Shown one piece after another: positions 7,982 to 16,934 of a DNA stretch of 64,000 nt. Below the pieces are notes generated by a model. That model saw nothing but the letters and a program-made list of their open reading frames with translations. It searched no databases and was not told the origin of the DNA. Positions within the stretch are counted from its first letter, which is position 1; the number at the start of each line of letters is the position of its first letter. The stretch covers positions 206,827 through 270,826 of the forward strand of contig NZ_SJPO01000003.1 in NCBI RefSeq assembly GCF_007859935.1, given 5' to 3'. Source of the DNA: Posidoniimonas polymericola (GTDB lineage Bacteria > Planctomycetota > Planctomycetia > Pirellulales > Lacipirellulaceae). The position numbers were made by a program, and so were the translations under genes.

Positions 7982-8902
7982 GTGTTTGGTGCGAAGCCCC
8001 GATTGGTGTTGTTCATGCCTGCCGTGTTGACCGCCGCGGTGGCTGCGTGCTCGCACGCCACCGAGCGTGCTGCGATCGACTTTCCGATGGCGGGTTCCAT
8101 CCGCGGGAGCCAGTCGCTGTTCGCCGGTCAGCGCGCCGTGGTGCTGGTGGGTGAGATCCACGGCACGGTCGAGATCCCGCTGCTGACGGCGGTGCTGCTG
8201 CGCACGGCCTCGGCCGAGCGGGCGGCAGTTCTCTGTGTAGAGGCGCCCACCGACGAACAAGTCCGCCTGGACGAGTTCCTCGCGAGCGATGGCGGCGAGT
8301 CGTCGGTGCGGGCGTTGCTGGCAGGTCGGCACTGGACGAGCCAGGACGGTCGCGCCGGAAGGGGCCACTTCGGGCTGCTAGAGCTTTCCCGGCGGCTGAT
8401 TGCCGACGGACGGGAGATCACGGTAGCCGCGATCGACATCCCCGCCAATCGAATCGAGCAACTGTTGGCAGAACAGCCGACGCCGCCCCGCGTGCTTGAA
8501 TTCGCCAGGCAGCGCGACCGCGTCATGGCCCAAAATGTTGCGGCCGCTGCAGAGCGGAACCCCCACGCAAACATCCTGGTGCTGGCGGGGAGCGTTCACA
8601 CCAACCTGCAGAAAGGCGTCCCGTGGGACGAAGAGTACGAGCCGATGGGATCGCTGCTTCACCACAATAAGCCTGGGCTCGTGAGCCTTGCGGCAGAAAC
8701 TTCGGGCGGCGCCGCGTGGGTGAGCACCGAACAAGGGACCGGTCCTACTGCGATTTCAGGCGGGGACCGAGGGGAGGAGCCGTTCGTGGAGCTGTCGCCC
8801 GGTGCTCAGCCGGATCGTAGCGGGCTTCTCTACACCGGGCCGGTAACCGCTGCGTCGCCGATGCGCGGCAATGCGAATGCTGCAGAGCCGGGCAAGCGGT
8901 GA
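7982..8902 (+). CDS. ChaN/EreA-like putative lipoprotein
   Basis: A 306-residue protein. The N-terminus carries a short hydrophobic signal ending in VAAC, a plausible lipobox, so it may be lipid-anchored. The body has LVGEIHGTVEIPLL and later LAGSVHTNLQKG, the two conserved Glu/His-containing strands of the ChaN/EreA/TIKI fold, whose members bind haem or act as esterases or proteases. The C-terminal ~60 residues are Gly/Pro/Ser-rich and probably disordered. Start chosen from the SD at 7972. Which of the fold's activities it has cannot be told from sequence alone. Confidence 0.7.
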   Translation: MFGAKPRLVLFMPAVLTAAVAACSHATERAAIDFPMAGSIRGSQSLFAGQRAVVLVGEIHGTVEIPLLTAVLLRTASAERAAVLCVEAPTDEQVRLDEFLASDGGESSVRALLAGRHWTSQDGRAGRGHFGLLELSRRLIADGREITVAAIDIPANRIEQLLAEQPTPPRVLEFARQRDRVMAQNVAAAAERNPHANILVLAGSVHTNLQKGVPWDEEYEPMGSLLHHNKPGLVSLAAETSGGAAWVSTEQGTGPTAISGGDRGEEPFVELSPGAQPDRSGLLYTGPVTAASPMRGNANAAEPGKR

Positions 8903-9188
8903 CGGCCCGCGCAGTGGTCGGTTTGGCTCTGACTGCCCGCCCTCTTGATCGCTGCGCCGGCAATGGACCGAGGCCGACTAACGGAAGGCCGGTTCCCGCG
9001 TGAGCAGGCTCAACGTTGCGGGTTCATTCGCCGCGCAGTCAGGAATAAAAGAGATCGAACCCATTGCCCAGGGTCGAGCTGCTGGCGCGGTAGATCTCGG
9101 TGGCGCTGCACTAGACGCAGATGACCGTGCTGAACGTCCTGTTCTGCACGTCGAAGGTCTTCGCGAGTTGGCCGCCCGTGGCGGCGCC
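8903..9188. other. Intergenic stretch with a possible gene remnant on the minus strand
   Basis: No intact gene. On the minus strand, in the same frame as the upstream HAD gene but after its stop, the translation reads GAATGGQLAKTFDVQNRTFS, then a stop, then CSATEIYRASSSTLGNGFDL and a final stop near 9039. The residue mix looks protein-like rather than random, so it may be the end of a decayed gene. Confidence 0.3.
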
Positions 9189-9785
9189 TCAGACCGAGCT
9201 GCTGCCCCACTGCGGCTCGCGGACGTCCACCGCCGGCATGCCGGCGCGGCGGGCCGCCTCGAGGCCGAGCTCCGAGTCCTCGAACACCAGGCACGTGTCG
9301 GCCGGCACGCCGAGCCGCCGGGCGGCCTCGAGGAACACGTCGGGCTCCGGCTTGTGCTTCTCGGTGTCCTCGGCCGTGACGATCGCGTCGAACCAGTCGG
9401 CCAGGCCGATGTGCTGAAGCTGCTTGTCGATCACCCAGCGGAAGCCCCCGCTGGCGACCGCGATCTTGCGTTGGCCCTTCTGCTGCTTGGCGACCGCGAC
9501 AACGGTCTCGAGCGGCGGCACCTTGGGCAGCAGCTCGACAAAGTTGGTTTCCTTCTCATGAGCCACCTCGTCGGCGTCGAGCTGCTTGCCGTTCTCGGCG
9601 CCGATCTCCGCGACGATCTTGTCGCTCGGCATGCCGCCCATCGCGTAGAAACGCTCCTCGGTGAACTCGATCCCGTGCGCATCGAACGCCTGCTTCCACG
9701 ACAGGTAGTGCACCGGCATCGAGTCGGTCAGCGTGCCGTCGCAGTCGAAGATGATGCCGAGGATGTCGTCGGAGATTTCGTACAT
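9189..9785 (-). CDS. HAD-superfamily hydrolase, beta-phosphoglucomutase-like
   Basis: A 198-residue cytosolic phosphatase or phosphomutase. Motif I is FDCDGTLTDS at ~13-22 with both catalytic Asp residues; motif II is the Ser/Thr in VASGG; motif III Lys is in KHKPEPDVF; motif IV is FEDSELGLEAA. A helical cap domain lies between motifs I and II, as in the PGMB/YqaB subgroup. Start at ATG 9785; only two residues precede the fold. The exact substrate (a sugar phosphate or other small phosphate ester) cannot be fixed. Confidence 0.88.
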   Translation of the reverse strand: MYEISDDILGIIFDCDGTLTDSMPVHYLSWKQAFDAHGIEFTEERFYAMGGMPSDKIVAEIGAENGKQLDADEVAHEKETNFVELLPKVPPLETVVAVAKQQKGQRKIAVASGGFRWVIDKQLQHIGLADWFDAIVTAEDTEKHKPEPDVFLEAARRLGVPADTCLVFEDSELGLEAARRAGMPAVDVREPQWGSSSV

Positions 9786-9880
9786 GGGGAGGGGAGGGCG
9801 TGGGGTGAGGGAGGGGAGGGCAATTAAGCGTCACGGCTCCGTCGCCTAAAGAGGGCGGAGTCATCGTTGCTCTGCCTATC

Positions 9881-10663
9881 CTACTCCGGATTCTTCCCCG
9901 CGGAGAGCTCCCGCTCCCACACGTCCATCAGCGGCCAGTCGACGGCGCAGGTGCCGAAGTCGGCCATGTGCAGATAGCCCTCGAGCCGGGCGATGGTCTT
10001 GTCGATCAGCGCGTTCTCTTTGCGGAACACCGGCCCGTGGCTCGGCAGCAGCCACTTCACATCGCTGTCGCGGATGCGGGTGAGCGAAGAAATGAACGAC
10101 GGGATGCTGCTGCCGTGGTGGGCGTCGATCGCGCCGACGCAGCCGTCGCGGAACAGGTTGTCGCCGGAGAACAAGAGATCGCCCATCCGGAACGAGAGCT
10201 GCCCGTCGGTGTGGCCGGGCGTGTGCCAGACCTCGAGCTCTAGCCCGCCTACCTTGATGGTGTCGCCGTCCTTGACCTGGTTCTCGCACTTGACCGGAGG
10301 CATCGCCAGGTCGATGCCCTGGGCGTCGATCTTGGCGAAGGTCGAGATGACGTCGCCGATTTCGAGCTTGGACGCCGCCACCGGGTGGCAGGTGACGGTG
10401 GTCTTGAGCAGCTGCTTGGCCTTTGAGAGCCCCTGGATGTGGTCGACGTCCGCGTGCGAGGCGATCAGCGTCGCGCACCGCGAGAACGGGAAGTCCAGCT
10501 GCCGGATCAGCTCGATGCAGTCATCAACGGCGTCCTCGTACCCGATGTCGATCAGGGTCCACGCCTGGTCGTCGTAGATCAGGTAAACGCTGCAGGTGAT
10601 GCGCTGCCGAGCCTGGTGGTTCAGCTCGATGACGTTGGGAAATAGGGGCGTACGCTGGAGCAT
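9881..10663 (-). CDS. Metallo-beta-lactamase-fold hydrolase
   Basis: A 260-residue MBL-fold protein of the glyoxalase II-like branch. The metal motif is [10 protein letters not shown] (residues 69-78), an HxDxDH variant in which the second His of HxHxDH is Asp. Later ligands are present: [15 protein letters not shown] and the His of LPSHGP. A Cys/Asp-rich helical tail follows. No signal peptide, so probably cytosolic. Start ATG 10663. Substrate unknown; thioesters or other esters are the family norm. Confidence 0.88.
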   Translation of the reverse strand: MLQRTPLFPNVIELNHQARQRITCSVYLIYDDQAWTLIDIGYEDAVDDCIELIRQLDFPFSRCATLIASHADVDHIQGLSKAKQLLKTTVTCHPVAASKLEIGDVISTFAKIDAQGIDLAMPPVKCENQVKDGDTIKVGGLELEVWHTPGHTDGQLSFRMGDLLFSGDNLFRDGCVGAIDAHHGSSIPSFISSLTRIRDSDVKWLLPSHGPVFRKENALIDKTIARLEGYLHMADFGTCAVDWPLMDVWERELSAGKNPE

Positions 10664-10735
10664 CCGTGGTCGTGATTCGCGTGAGAGCAGGCCGGAAAGA
10701 AGCGGCGGTCGGTCCGCCGTGGGCAGCCTACACTT

Positions 10736-11641
10736 CTAACCGTTGGGTGAACGATTGCCAAGGACGCTGGCTAAGCCTTCTCGGTAACTCGGGTAGGCGA
10801 GCTCGATTTTGAGCCGCTCACGCAGGCGTCGATTGGAGATCCGCTTGTCGGCCGCCGCCCGGGCGGCGCGGGGAGAATCGGCCGCTGGGGCGACGAATGC
10901 CGGGGGATCGGCGCCAATCTGCCGCGCGACCTCGCCGTAGTAGTCGGCGCGGAGGACCGGTGCGCCGTCAGAAACGCAGTATAGTTGCGACCCATTCTCA
11001 ACGCCGATTTCGGCGGTCGCTGCTGGCACCGCGGCGGCTCGTTGCACAACCGAGGCCGCGTCGTCGACGTGGATCAGGTTGAGCCATCCGCTGGAGGGCG
11101 CCTCGATCGGCTCGCCCGCCTCGAGTTGCTTGAGGAAGGGCACGCGGTCGGGGCCGTAGATGCCCGCCAGACGCAGCACCACGCCGCGCGCTGCGAACGG
11201 GCTCTCGGCCAGCACCCGCTCGGCGGCGAGCGACGCACGGCCGCCGTCGCGGAGCGGGTTCGGCGGCGTCTGCTCGTCGACCCAGTCGCCGCTGGCCGGG
11301 CCGTACACGCCGGTTGTGCTGATGTAGATCACACGCCGGGTACCAGCCGGCAGCGCGGCGAGGACGTTGCGCAGGCCCTCGGCGTAGACCTCGTGGATCG
11401 AAGGCTCGGCCGAGCGGTCGTAGCCGACCGCGTACAGCAGCGTGTCGACCGGCGACTCGCGCACCGCCGTCAGCGTGTTGGGTTGCGTGACGTCGGCGAT
11501 CAGGGGAGTGAACCCCTGCTGCGCAAACCGCTCGCCGCGCCCTGCGTCGCGCGTCACTACCGCGACGCTGTCCCCCGCGTCTCGCCACAAGCGGGCCACC
11601 CGCTGTCCCAAGTAGCCGCATCCAAAGATCAATCGGTCCAT
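10736..11641 (-). CDS. Atypical SDR, NAD(P)-dependent epimerase/dehydratase family (YeeZ-like)
   Basis: A 301-residue Rossmann protein. The N-terminal dinucleotide motif is GCGYLGQRVA, the short form typical of YeeZ-like atypical SDRs. STTGVYG supplies the active-site Ser/Thr region, but no YxxxK is obvious downstream, so catalysis is uncertain. LNLIHVDDAA is the usual substrate-side motif of NAD-dependent epimerases. Start ATG 11641. Could be a sugar or quinone oxidoreductase; no neighbour points to a pathway. Confidence 0.82.
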   Translation of the reverse strand: MDRLIFGCGYLGQRVARLWRDAGDSVAVVTRDAGRGERFAQQGFTPLIADVTQPNTLTAVRESPVDTLLYAVGYDRSAEPSIHEVYAEGLRNVLAALPAGTRRVIYISTTGVYGPASGDWVDEQTPPNPLRDGGRASLAAERVLAESPFAARGVVLRLAGIYGPDRVPFLKQLEAGEPIEAPSSGWLNLIHVDDAASVVQRAAAVPAATAEIGVENGSQLYCVSDGAPVLRADYYGEVARQIGADPPAFVAPAADSPRAARAAADKRISNRRLRERLKIELAYPSYREGLASVLGNRSPNG

Positions 11642-11960
11642 GACCGAGATTCTAGTCGGTCTGAAGCCGTTGAGGAGCTGGTCTAGGTGAAACCAGCAAC
11701 GGCGCCGTGCGACGGAGCTCCGTCTGCATCACAGCGCATGCGGCATGCCGGGCAGGTGTCACAGCCGCGCTATTCAGCCCCCCCATCACAACCCGCCGGG
11801 TACTTGCCGACCGACCCACACGGCCGCAGCGTTCGGAAAACCTAACGGCTCGTGGGTGGGCTACGGTTTTAGGTCTAGGGAGACGGACGCCACCAGGATG
11901 GGGGAGGCCGCATCTGCGGGTCGTTCGTGCATCGCGAGTTGCATCCAAGAGAGAGAATCG

Positions 11961-12566
11961 ATGGCGATCGACGCCCCAACCGCGTCCGCAGTTGACGCCC
12001 CCGCGGACCCCGCGTCTGGCGGCTCGCTGCAGGCAATCGAGGCGCGGCTGGAGCACTTGGAGCGGCTGGTCGCGTCGAGCAGGGTCGACCCGAACCGGAT
12101 GAACCTGCTGGTGTTCGAGGCCCACCGCGACCGTCTGCTGGCCGCCTTTGTGATGGCGACCGGTGCCGCCGCCTGCGGCATGGAGGTCTCGATGTTCTTC
12201 ACGTTCTGGGGGACCGCCGCGCTCAAGAAGGGGGGGCCCCAGTTCGGCAAGAAGTCAATCGTCGAACGCGCCTTCGGCTGGATGCTGCCGGGATCGGCCG
12301 GCGCCACCAAGCTCTCCAAAATGGACATGTGCGGCATCGGCAGGGCGTTGATGAGCCGGGAGATGAAGCGCAAGAACATCGCGGACCTCGGCGAGTTGAT
12401 CCAGACCGCTGCAGAACTGGGCGTGAAGATCCGCGTCTGCGAGATGTCGATGCAGCTGATGGGCATCCGCCGCGAGGAGCTGATCGACTACCCGAATATT
12501 GAGTTCTGCGGCGTGGCAAGCTTCGTCGACGAGGCCGCCGCCGCCAACACCACCCTGTTCATCTAG
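11961..12566 (+). CDS. DsrE2-like sulfur carrier protein
   Basis: A 201-residue DsrE/DsrF/DrsH-family protein. After a disordered N-terminus and a short coiled region (~20-42), the DsrE fold starts at NLLVFEAHRDRLLAAFVMAT; Cys72, Cys124, Cys160 and Cys183 are spread along it, and RVCEMSMQLMG carries the Cys that in DsrE2-type proteins binds persulfide sulfur. Family members shuttle sulfane sulfur between rhodanese, TusA and other carriers. ATG at 11961 fits the purine-rich AAGAGAGAG just upstream. It precedes the GGDEF-EAL gene by 57 bp on the same strand, and a DsrE/TusA pair lies 3 kb away. Confidence 0.82.
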   Translation: MAIDAPTASAVDAPADPASGGSLQAIEARLEHLERLVASSRVDPNRMNLLVFEAHRDRLLAAFVMATGAAACGMEVSMFFTFWGTAALKKGGPQFGKKSIVERAFGWMLPGSAGATKLSKMDMCGIGRALMSREMKRKNIADLGELIQTAAELGVKIRVCEMSMQLMGIRREELIDYPNIEFCGVASFVDEAAAANTTLFI

Positions 12567-12623
12567 CGACGCCAAGCCGCCGCCGGCCCCGCGCAACCAC
12601 GGGAGCCCTGGCCTAGCCGGTCC

Positions 12624-15401
12624 ATGACGAGCGACAATCCCAAATCCGCCGCCGACGCTGAACCAGACGCGGTGCCGCGCGCGCCCGCCGACGCCGGCGT
12701 CGACCCGCTGCTCGACCGCATCGACGGGCTGCTGCGTGACGTCCTGGCCGAGGAAGCCCCGCCAGCCGGCCCGCTTCCGCAGGGCCGCGACGCCCTAGCC
12801 GGGCTGCTGGCCGAGCTGCGTGACGCGTTGGTCGAGCGGGACCACACAATCGAGAAAATGGCCGCGAGGTCGGAGTCGCTGATGCGCGCCCAGGCCGACG
12901 CGCTGGTCCGCTCCGCCGAGACCATCGACGAGCTCGAGACTACCAAGCAGCGGCTGGCCGACGCGAGACTCGTCGCGGAGCGGGCAGCGGAGGACAACTA
13001 CCGCCTGGCCGCGACGGTCTTCGAAAACACCAACGACGGCGTGCTCGTGTTCTCCGAGCAGCGTTGCATCGCCTGCAACGAGAACGCCGTTCGGCTGCTG
13101 GGCGGTGCGCGGGAGGACATCATCGACGCCTGGCCGGCGGCGTTCGAAGTCGCCCTGTGCAGCGGCGGGGAGGACGGGTCCGCCTCGTTACGCGACGCCT
13201 TCGAATGCCTTACGGCCGACAAGCCGGTGGTCGTCGAGGCGCTGTTCCCCGGCGGCGCAGGCGGTGAGTTCTGGGCCGAGGTGACACTCGGCGCGTTCGG
13301 CATCGACAACCGCCAGCAGTCGGTGGTTGTCGTGCGAGACATCACCACCCGCAAGCAATTTGAGAACGAGCTGCAGCGGCGCCGCGACTTCCTCCGCAAT
13401 ATCCTCAACGCGGTCCCCGACCAGCTCGCGGTGACCCGGGACGACCAGACGCTCGTGCTCGCCAACAACGCGTTCTGCGAGTTTGTCGGCCAGGACCGCG
13501 CCGACGTCATTGGCAGGAAGATCACGGACGTGCTGGGCCCGCAGTCCTGCCAGGGTTTCCGCGATTGTGACGAGCAGGCGCTCGAGGCGGGCGAGTTCAG
13601 CTGCGAGCACGACCGCACCCTGCCCAACGGTGAACGCGCTGTCCTGTCGGTCAAGCGGTCGGTGTTCGGCGACGAGCAGGGCGACCGGTACATCGTCTCA
13701 ACGTCGCGCGACATCACCGAGGATCGGCTCCGCGAGGAACGCCTGCGGCTGCTCGCGAGCGTCTTCAATGGCGCGTCGGAGGGAGTCGCGATCCTGACCA
13801 CCGAGGGGGCAATCTGCGAGGCCAACCCGGCCTTCCTCACGATGACCGGCGCCACCCCACGCGACGTGGCGGGCGGGATGCTGGGTCAGCTGCTCAACTT
13901 CGCCGCCGGCGACGCCGCTGGCGTTCTCCGCGACGTGGCCCTCGGGCGATCCTGGTCCGGCAAGGCCTGCGCCAGCCACCCCACGCACGGCGACCGCCAG
14001 GTGTGGGTGTCGCTGAGCCCGTCGCTCGAGTCGAAGCAACGCTTCATCGCCCTGGTGTCGGACATCACCGAGCTCGAAGAGGCCCAGGAGATGCTCCGCT
14101 CGCAGGCCCGCAGCGACATCCTCACCGGCCTGCCCAACCGCCGCTGGTTCCGCGACCACCTGCAGCAGCTGCTGGACGACCCCGCGGACCCAGAGCAGAG
14201 CGTCACGGTCTGCTTCCTGGACCTCGACAACTTCAAGCACGTCAACGACACCTCCGGACACGCCGCCGGCGACATGCTGCTCCGCGGGGTCGGCGAACGG
14301 ATCCAACGGATGATGGGCCCGGACGCGTTCCTGTCCCGCTTCGGCGGCGACGAGTTCGCCATGATCCTCACCGAACCACGCCACCAGCCGCCGCGGCTGC
14401 TCGACACGCTCAAAGAGCTGCTCAACGAGTTCCGCCGCCCGTTCCACCTCGAGGGGACCGAGGCGACCGTCGGACTCAGCATTGGTCTGGTGAGCAGCGT
14501 GAAGGGAAAGGGCGAGGTCGGCGATATGATGCGGCAGGCGGACATCGCGATGTACGCCGCCAAGTCGGCCGGCAAGAACGGCGTGCGGGTGTTCTCCCCC
14601 GAGATGGAAGACGGCGTCAACACCCGGCACCAGGTGCAGACCCGATTACGTCAGGCGCTACGCGGCGGCGAGATCACACTCTGCTTCCAGCCCAAGGTGT
14701 GCGCCGCGACACGCAAGCCAATTGGCTGCGAGGCGCTGGCCCGCTGGCGGACGCCCGAGGGCAAGCTGATCCCGCCCAGCGAGTTTGTGCCGATCGCCGA
14801 GCAGACCGGTCTGATCGTTCCGTTTGGCGAGCTGGTGTTCCGCACCGCGGCCGAGCAGGCCCGCGACTGGGCCGCGTGCGGCCGCGAGCCCTCGGTGGCG
14901 GTGAACGTCTCGCCCCACCAGCTGCGGCACCCCGGCTTCGTGAGCTCGTTGCAGGACGTGCTGGCAGAGACCAGCGCCCGTGCCGAATGGTTCGAGCTCG
15001 AGATCACCGAGTGCGCGATGATGGAGGACGTCGACCACGCGGTCGAGGTCATCGACTCGCTGGCGGCACTCGGGTTCAACGTCGCGGTCGACGACTTCGG
15101 CACCGGCTACTCGTCGCTGAGCTACCTGAAGCACTTCCGCCTGCACACGCTGAAGATCGACCTCACCTTCATCCGCGACGTCACCACCGACTGGCAGTCG
15201 CAGGCGGTGGTCCGTTCGGTGGTGTCGCTCGGCGCCGGCCTGGGGCTGAACGTCGTGGCCGAGGGGGTCGAAACCGCCGAGCAGGCCGAGCTGTTGTCGG
15301 AGATCGGCTGCACGACCCTGCAGGGCTACTACTTCGGCAAGCCAATGACCGCCGACGACTACGTGGACTGGCTTGACGCTCAGGCCAGGACGTCGGTCTG
15401 A
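12624..15401 (+). CDS. Triple-PAS GGDEF-EAL cyclic di-GMP enzyme
   Basis: A 925-residue cytosolic signalling protein: an N-terminal coiled segment (~60-125), three PAS-like domains (~130-245, ~250-370, ~375-490), GGDEF (~495-650) and EAL (~665-915). The cyclase motif RFGGDEF is intact at ~573. I see no RxxD inhibitory site before it. The EAL domain has EALAR (~702), the Asn in NVSPHQL, the Glu in EITE, DDFGTGYSS, LKID, AEGVET and QGYYFGKP, a full phosphodiesterase set. Both activities are therefore possible. No transmembrane helix is seen, so the PAS domains should sense a cytosolic signal. It lies between a DsrE2-like gene and DsrE/TusA/rimBK. Confidence 0.93.
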   Translation: MTSDNPKSAADAEPDAVPRAPADAGVDPLLDRIDGLLRDVLAEEAPPAGPLPQGRDALAGLLAELRDALVERDHTIEKMAARSESLMRAQADALVRSAETIDELETTKQRLADARLVAERAAEDNYRLAATVFENTNDGVLVFSEQRCIACNENAVRLLGGAREDIIDAWPAAFEVALCSGGEDGSASLRDAFECLTADKPVVVEALFPGGAGGEFWAEVTLGAFGIDNRQQSVVVVRDITTRKQFENELQRRRDFLRNILNAVPDQLAVTRDDQTLVLANNAFCEFVGQDRADVIGRKITDVLGPQSCQGFRDCDEQALEAGEFSCEHDRTLPNGERAVLSVKRSVFGDEQGDRYIVSTSRDITEDRLREERLRLLASVFNGASEGVAILTTEGAICEANPAFLTMTGATPRDVAGGMLGQLLNFAAGDAAGVLRDVALGRSWSGKACASHPTHGDRQVWVSLSPSLESKQRFIALVSDITELEEAQEMLRSQARSDILTGLPNRRWFRDHLQQLLDDPADPEQSVTVCFLDLDNFKHVNDTSGHAAGDMLLRGVGERIQRMMGPDAFLSRFGGDEFAMILTEPRHQPPRLLDTLKELLNEFRRPFHLEGTEATVGLSIGLVSSVKGKGEVGDMMRQADIAMYAAKSAGKNGVRVFSPEMEDGVNTRHQVQTRLRQALRGGEITLCFQPKVCAATRKPIGCEALARWRTPEGKLIPPSEFVPIAEQTGLIVPFGELVFRTAAEQARDWAACGREPSVAVNVSPHQLRHPGFVSSLQDVLAETSARAEWFELEITECAMMEDVDHAVEVIDSLAALGFNVAVDDFGTGYSSLSYLKHFRLHTLKIDLTFIRDVTTDWQSQAVVRSVVSLGAGLGLNVVAEGVETAEQAELLSEIGCTTLQGYYFGKPMTADDYVDWLDAQARTSV

Positions 15402-15499
15402 CAGCCCGTTGAGATTGCCGTTGGGCCGCGAGGCGCCGTGATCACGCCCTAGCTCGGCGAGTGTGGAGGGCTGCCGGGGCGGGGCGTTGATCGGGCTCG

Positions 15500-15889
15500 C
15501 TAGAATGTCACCATGGTGCCGTCGGTCGCCAGATCGATCACGGTGGTGAAGCCGCCGTCTTCGGCCTCCGATAAGACTTCCGCTGCGGGCGGGGCGTCGG
15601 GGCCGCCGGTGATGCACGTGTTCCGGCAGACCGAGCACATGATCAGTCGCCCGCCTGCGGCCAGGTAGTTGTCGATGAGCTCCGTCAGCGGCGGGAACCC
15701 CTGTACCGCGATGCCCTGGGCGCTGCCGCTGTAACCCCACACCGCGCCGTCGCTGGTAAGGAACACCACAGCGTTGTGCCCGACAGCGGTGGCGGCCAGC
15801 CCGCAGGAGAAGGCGAGAGTCGCGTTCTTGCCGTTGTCCGACTTGCCGACTGTCAGGATGACCACCACGTTGTGCGCGTCTTGCGGCAT
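15500..15889 (-). CDS. DsrE-family sulfur relay protein
   Basis: A 129-residue DsrE-fold protein. It begins VVVILTVGKSDNGKNATLAF, the first strand and helix of the fold, and has a Cys-rich segment MCSVCRNTC (Cys85, Cys88, Cys92) where DsrE proteins carry the persulfide Cys. ATG at 15889 was chosen; the upstream reading in this frame is Ser/Pro-rich and antisense to tusA. Forms a pair with tusA, 40 bp upstream on the same strand. Confidence 0.85.
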   Translation of the reverse strand: MPQDAHNVVVILTVGKSDNGKNATLAFSCGLAATAVGHNAVVFLTSDGAVWGYSGSAQGIAVQGFPPLTELIDNYLAAGGRLIMCSVCRNTCITGGPDAPPAAEVLSEAEDGGFTTVIDLATDGTMVTF

Positions 15890-15929
15890 AGGTATCGGCG
15901 CCGTGAGTCTAGTGGCAAGTGGCGAGTGG

Positions 15930-16154
15930 CTAGACGAGGGTGATGACCGCCCGCTGCAGCTCTTCTTCTTCGGTGAACTGGTCGACGGTGTGTCCGGTGC
16001 GTCGGGCCCAGGCCTCGAGGTCGGGACGGAACGCAAGGTCGGTGGCGGTGACCTCGATCCTCTTGCCGGGGCCCAGGCCGCGGGCCGCCTTCGTCAGCTC
16101 GACGATCGGCATCGGGCAGTTCAGCCCTTGGCAATCCAGTTGCAGGTCTACCAT
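15930..16154 (-). CDS. tusA: TusA/SirA-family sulfur carrier protein
   Basis: A 74-residue protein with the TusA signature CPMPIVEL (Cys13) and a following helix, then the second strand IEVTATDLAF. TusA proteins carry sulfane sulfur as a persulfide on this Cys, for tRNA thiolation, cofactor synthesis or sulfur oxidation. Here it is paired with a DsrE protein, as in dsrE-tusA clusters, which points to general sulfur trafficking. Start ATG 16154. Confidence 0.88.
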   Translation of the reverse strand: MVDLQLDCQGLNCPMPIVELTKAARGLGPGKRIEVTATDLAFRPDLEAWARRTGHTVDQFTEEEELQRAVITLV

Positions 16155-16424
16155 GGGGCTGTCGCTCCGGCCGGATAGGAAGGGCGCCGGCCCGCTTGGG
16201 GACGCGGCTTCTCACGCAGCTTATCGGCGTCGTGGTGCACTCGGCGCCAGCGACTCGCGGTGAACCCTGTGCCCGGCGCGCTGCGCGGGGCCGGGCGTAG
16301 CGGTCAGGCAAGAGGGGGCCGCCCGGCACGCGGTCGCGGGCGCCTTACGAATAATCGCGTGGCGGCCTACAATCAAAAGCATCCCTGCATTGTTCGGATC
16401 TTACCTATTCGGATTGAGCACGCG

Positions 16425-16880
16425 TTGCCACGGAAGAAGAAAACACGCGAACTCGCTGTGGTCGGTTGGCGGGAGTGGGTCCGACTCGACCTGCTTGGTG
16501 TCCAGGCGATCAAGGCCAAGGTCGACACCGGCGCCAGGACGTCGTCGCTGCACGCGTTCCGGGTCAAGACCTTCGAGAAGGACGGCGCTCCGCACGTCCG
16601 CTTCCAAGTACACCCGGAGCAACGCAAGACCAAGCCGACGGTCGAGTGCGAGTGGCCGGTCCACGAGTTCCGCAAGGTGCGGAGCTCTTCGGGCCACGAG
16701 GCGCTGCGACCGGTGATCCTGACGGAAATCGTCGTGGCCGGCCAGGCCTTTGAGATCGAGCTGACGCTCGCCAACCGCGACCAGATGGGCTTCCGCATGC
16801 TGCTTGGCCGCGAGGCCCTGCGAGACCGATTCGTCGTGGACTCGGGGCGCTCCTACGTGGGCGGACCCCGGAACAAGTGA
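16425..16880 (+). CDS. rimB: RimB-like ATP-dependent zinc protease (retropepsin-like), RimK partner
   Basis: A 151-residue protein of the family long called ATP-dependent zinc protease, now seen as retropepsin-like, whose member RimB works with RimK. The core is VGWREWVRLDLLGVQAIKAKVDTGARTSSLHA, where KVDTGA holds the catalytic Asp, and LLGREAL near the end. I chose the TTG at 16425 because the family begins right before the first strand; an upstream GTG at 16359 would add 22 residues. rimK starts 54 bp later, so the two are likely co-transcribed and act together on ribosomal protein S6 or another target. Confidence 0.85.
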   Translation: MPRKKKTRELAVVGWREWVRLDLLGVQAIKAKVDTGARTSSLHAFRVKTFEKDGAPHVRFQVHPEQRKTKPTVECEWPVHEFRKVRSSSGHEALRPVILTEIVVAGQAFEIELTLANRDQMGFRMLLGREALRDRFVVDSGRSYVGGPRNK

Positions 16881-16934
16881 GCCGGCTCGCCGCCTCGCCC
16901 CCGCCCCTCACGCAACTCAACCAGTGTTGATTCT

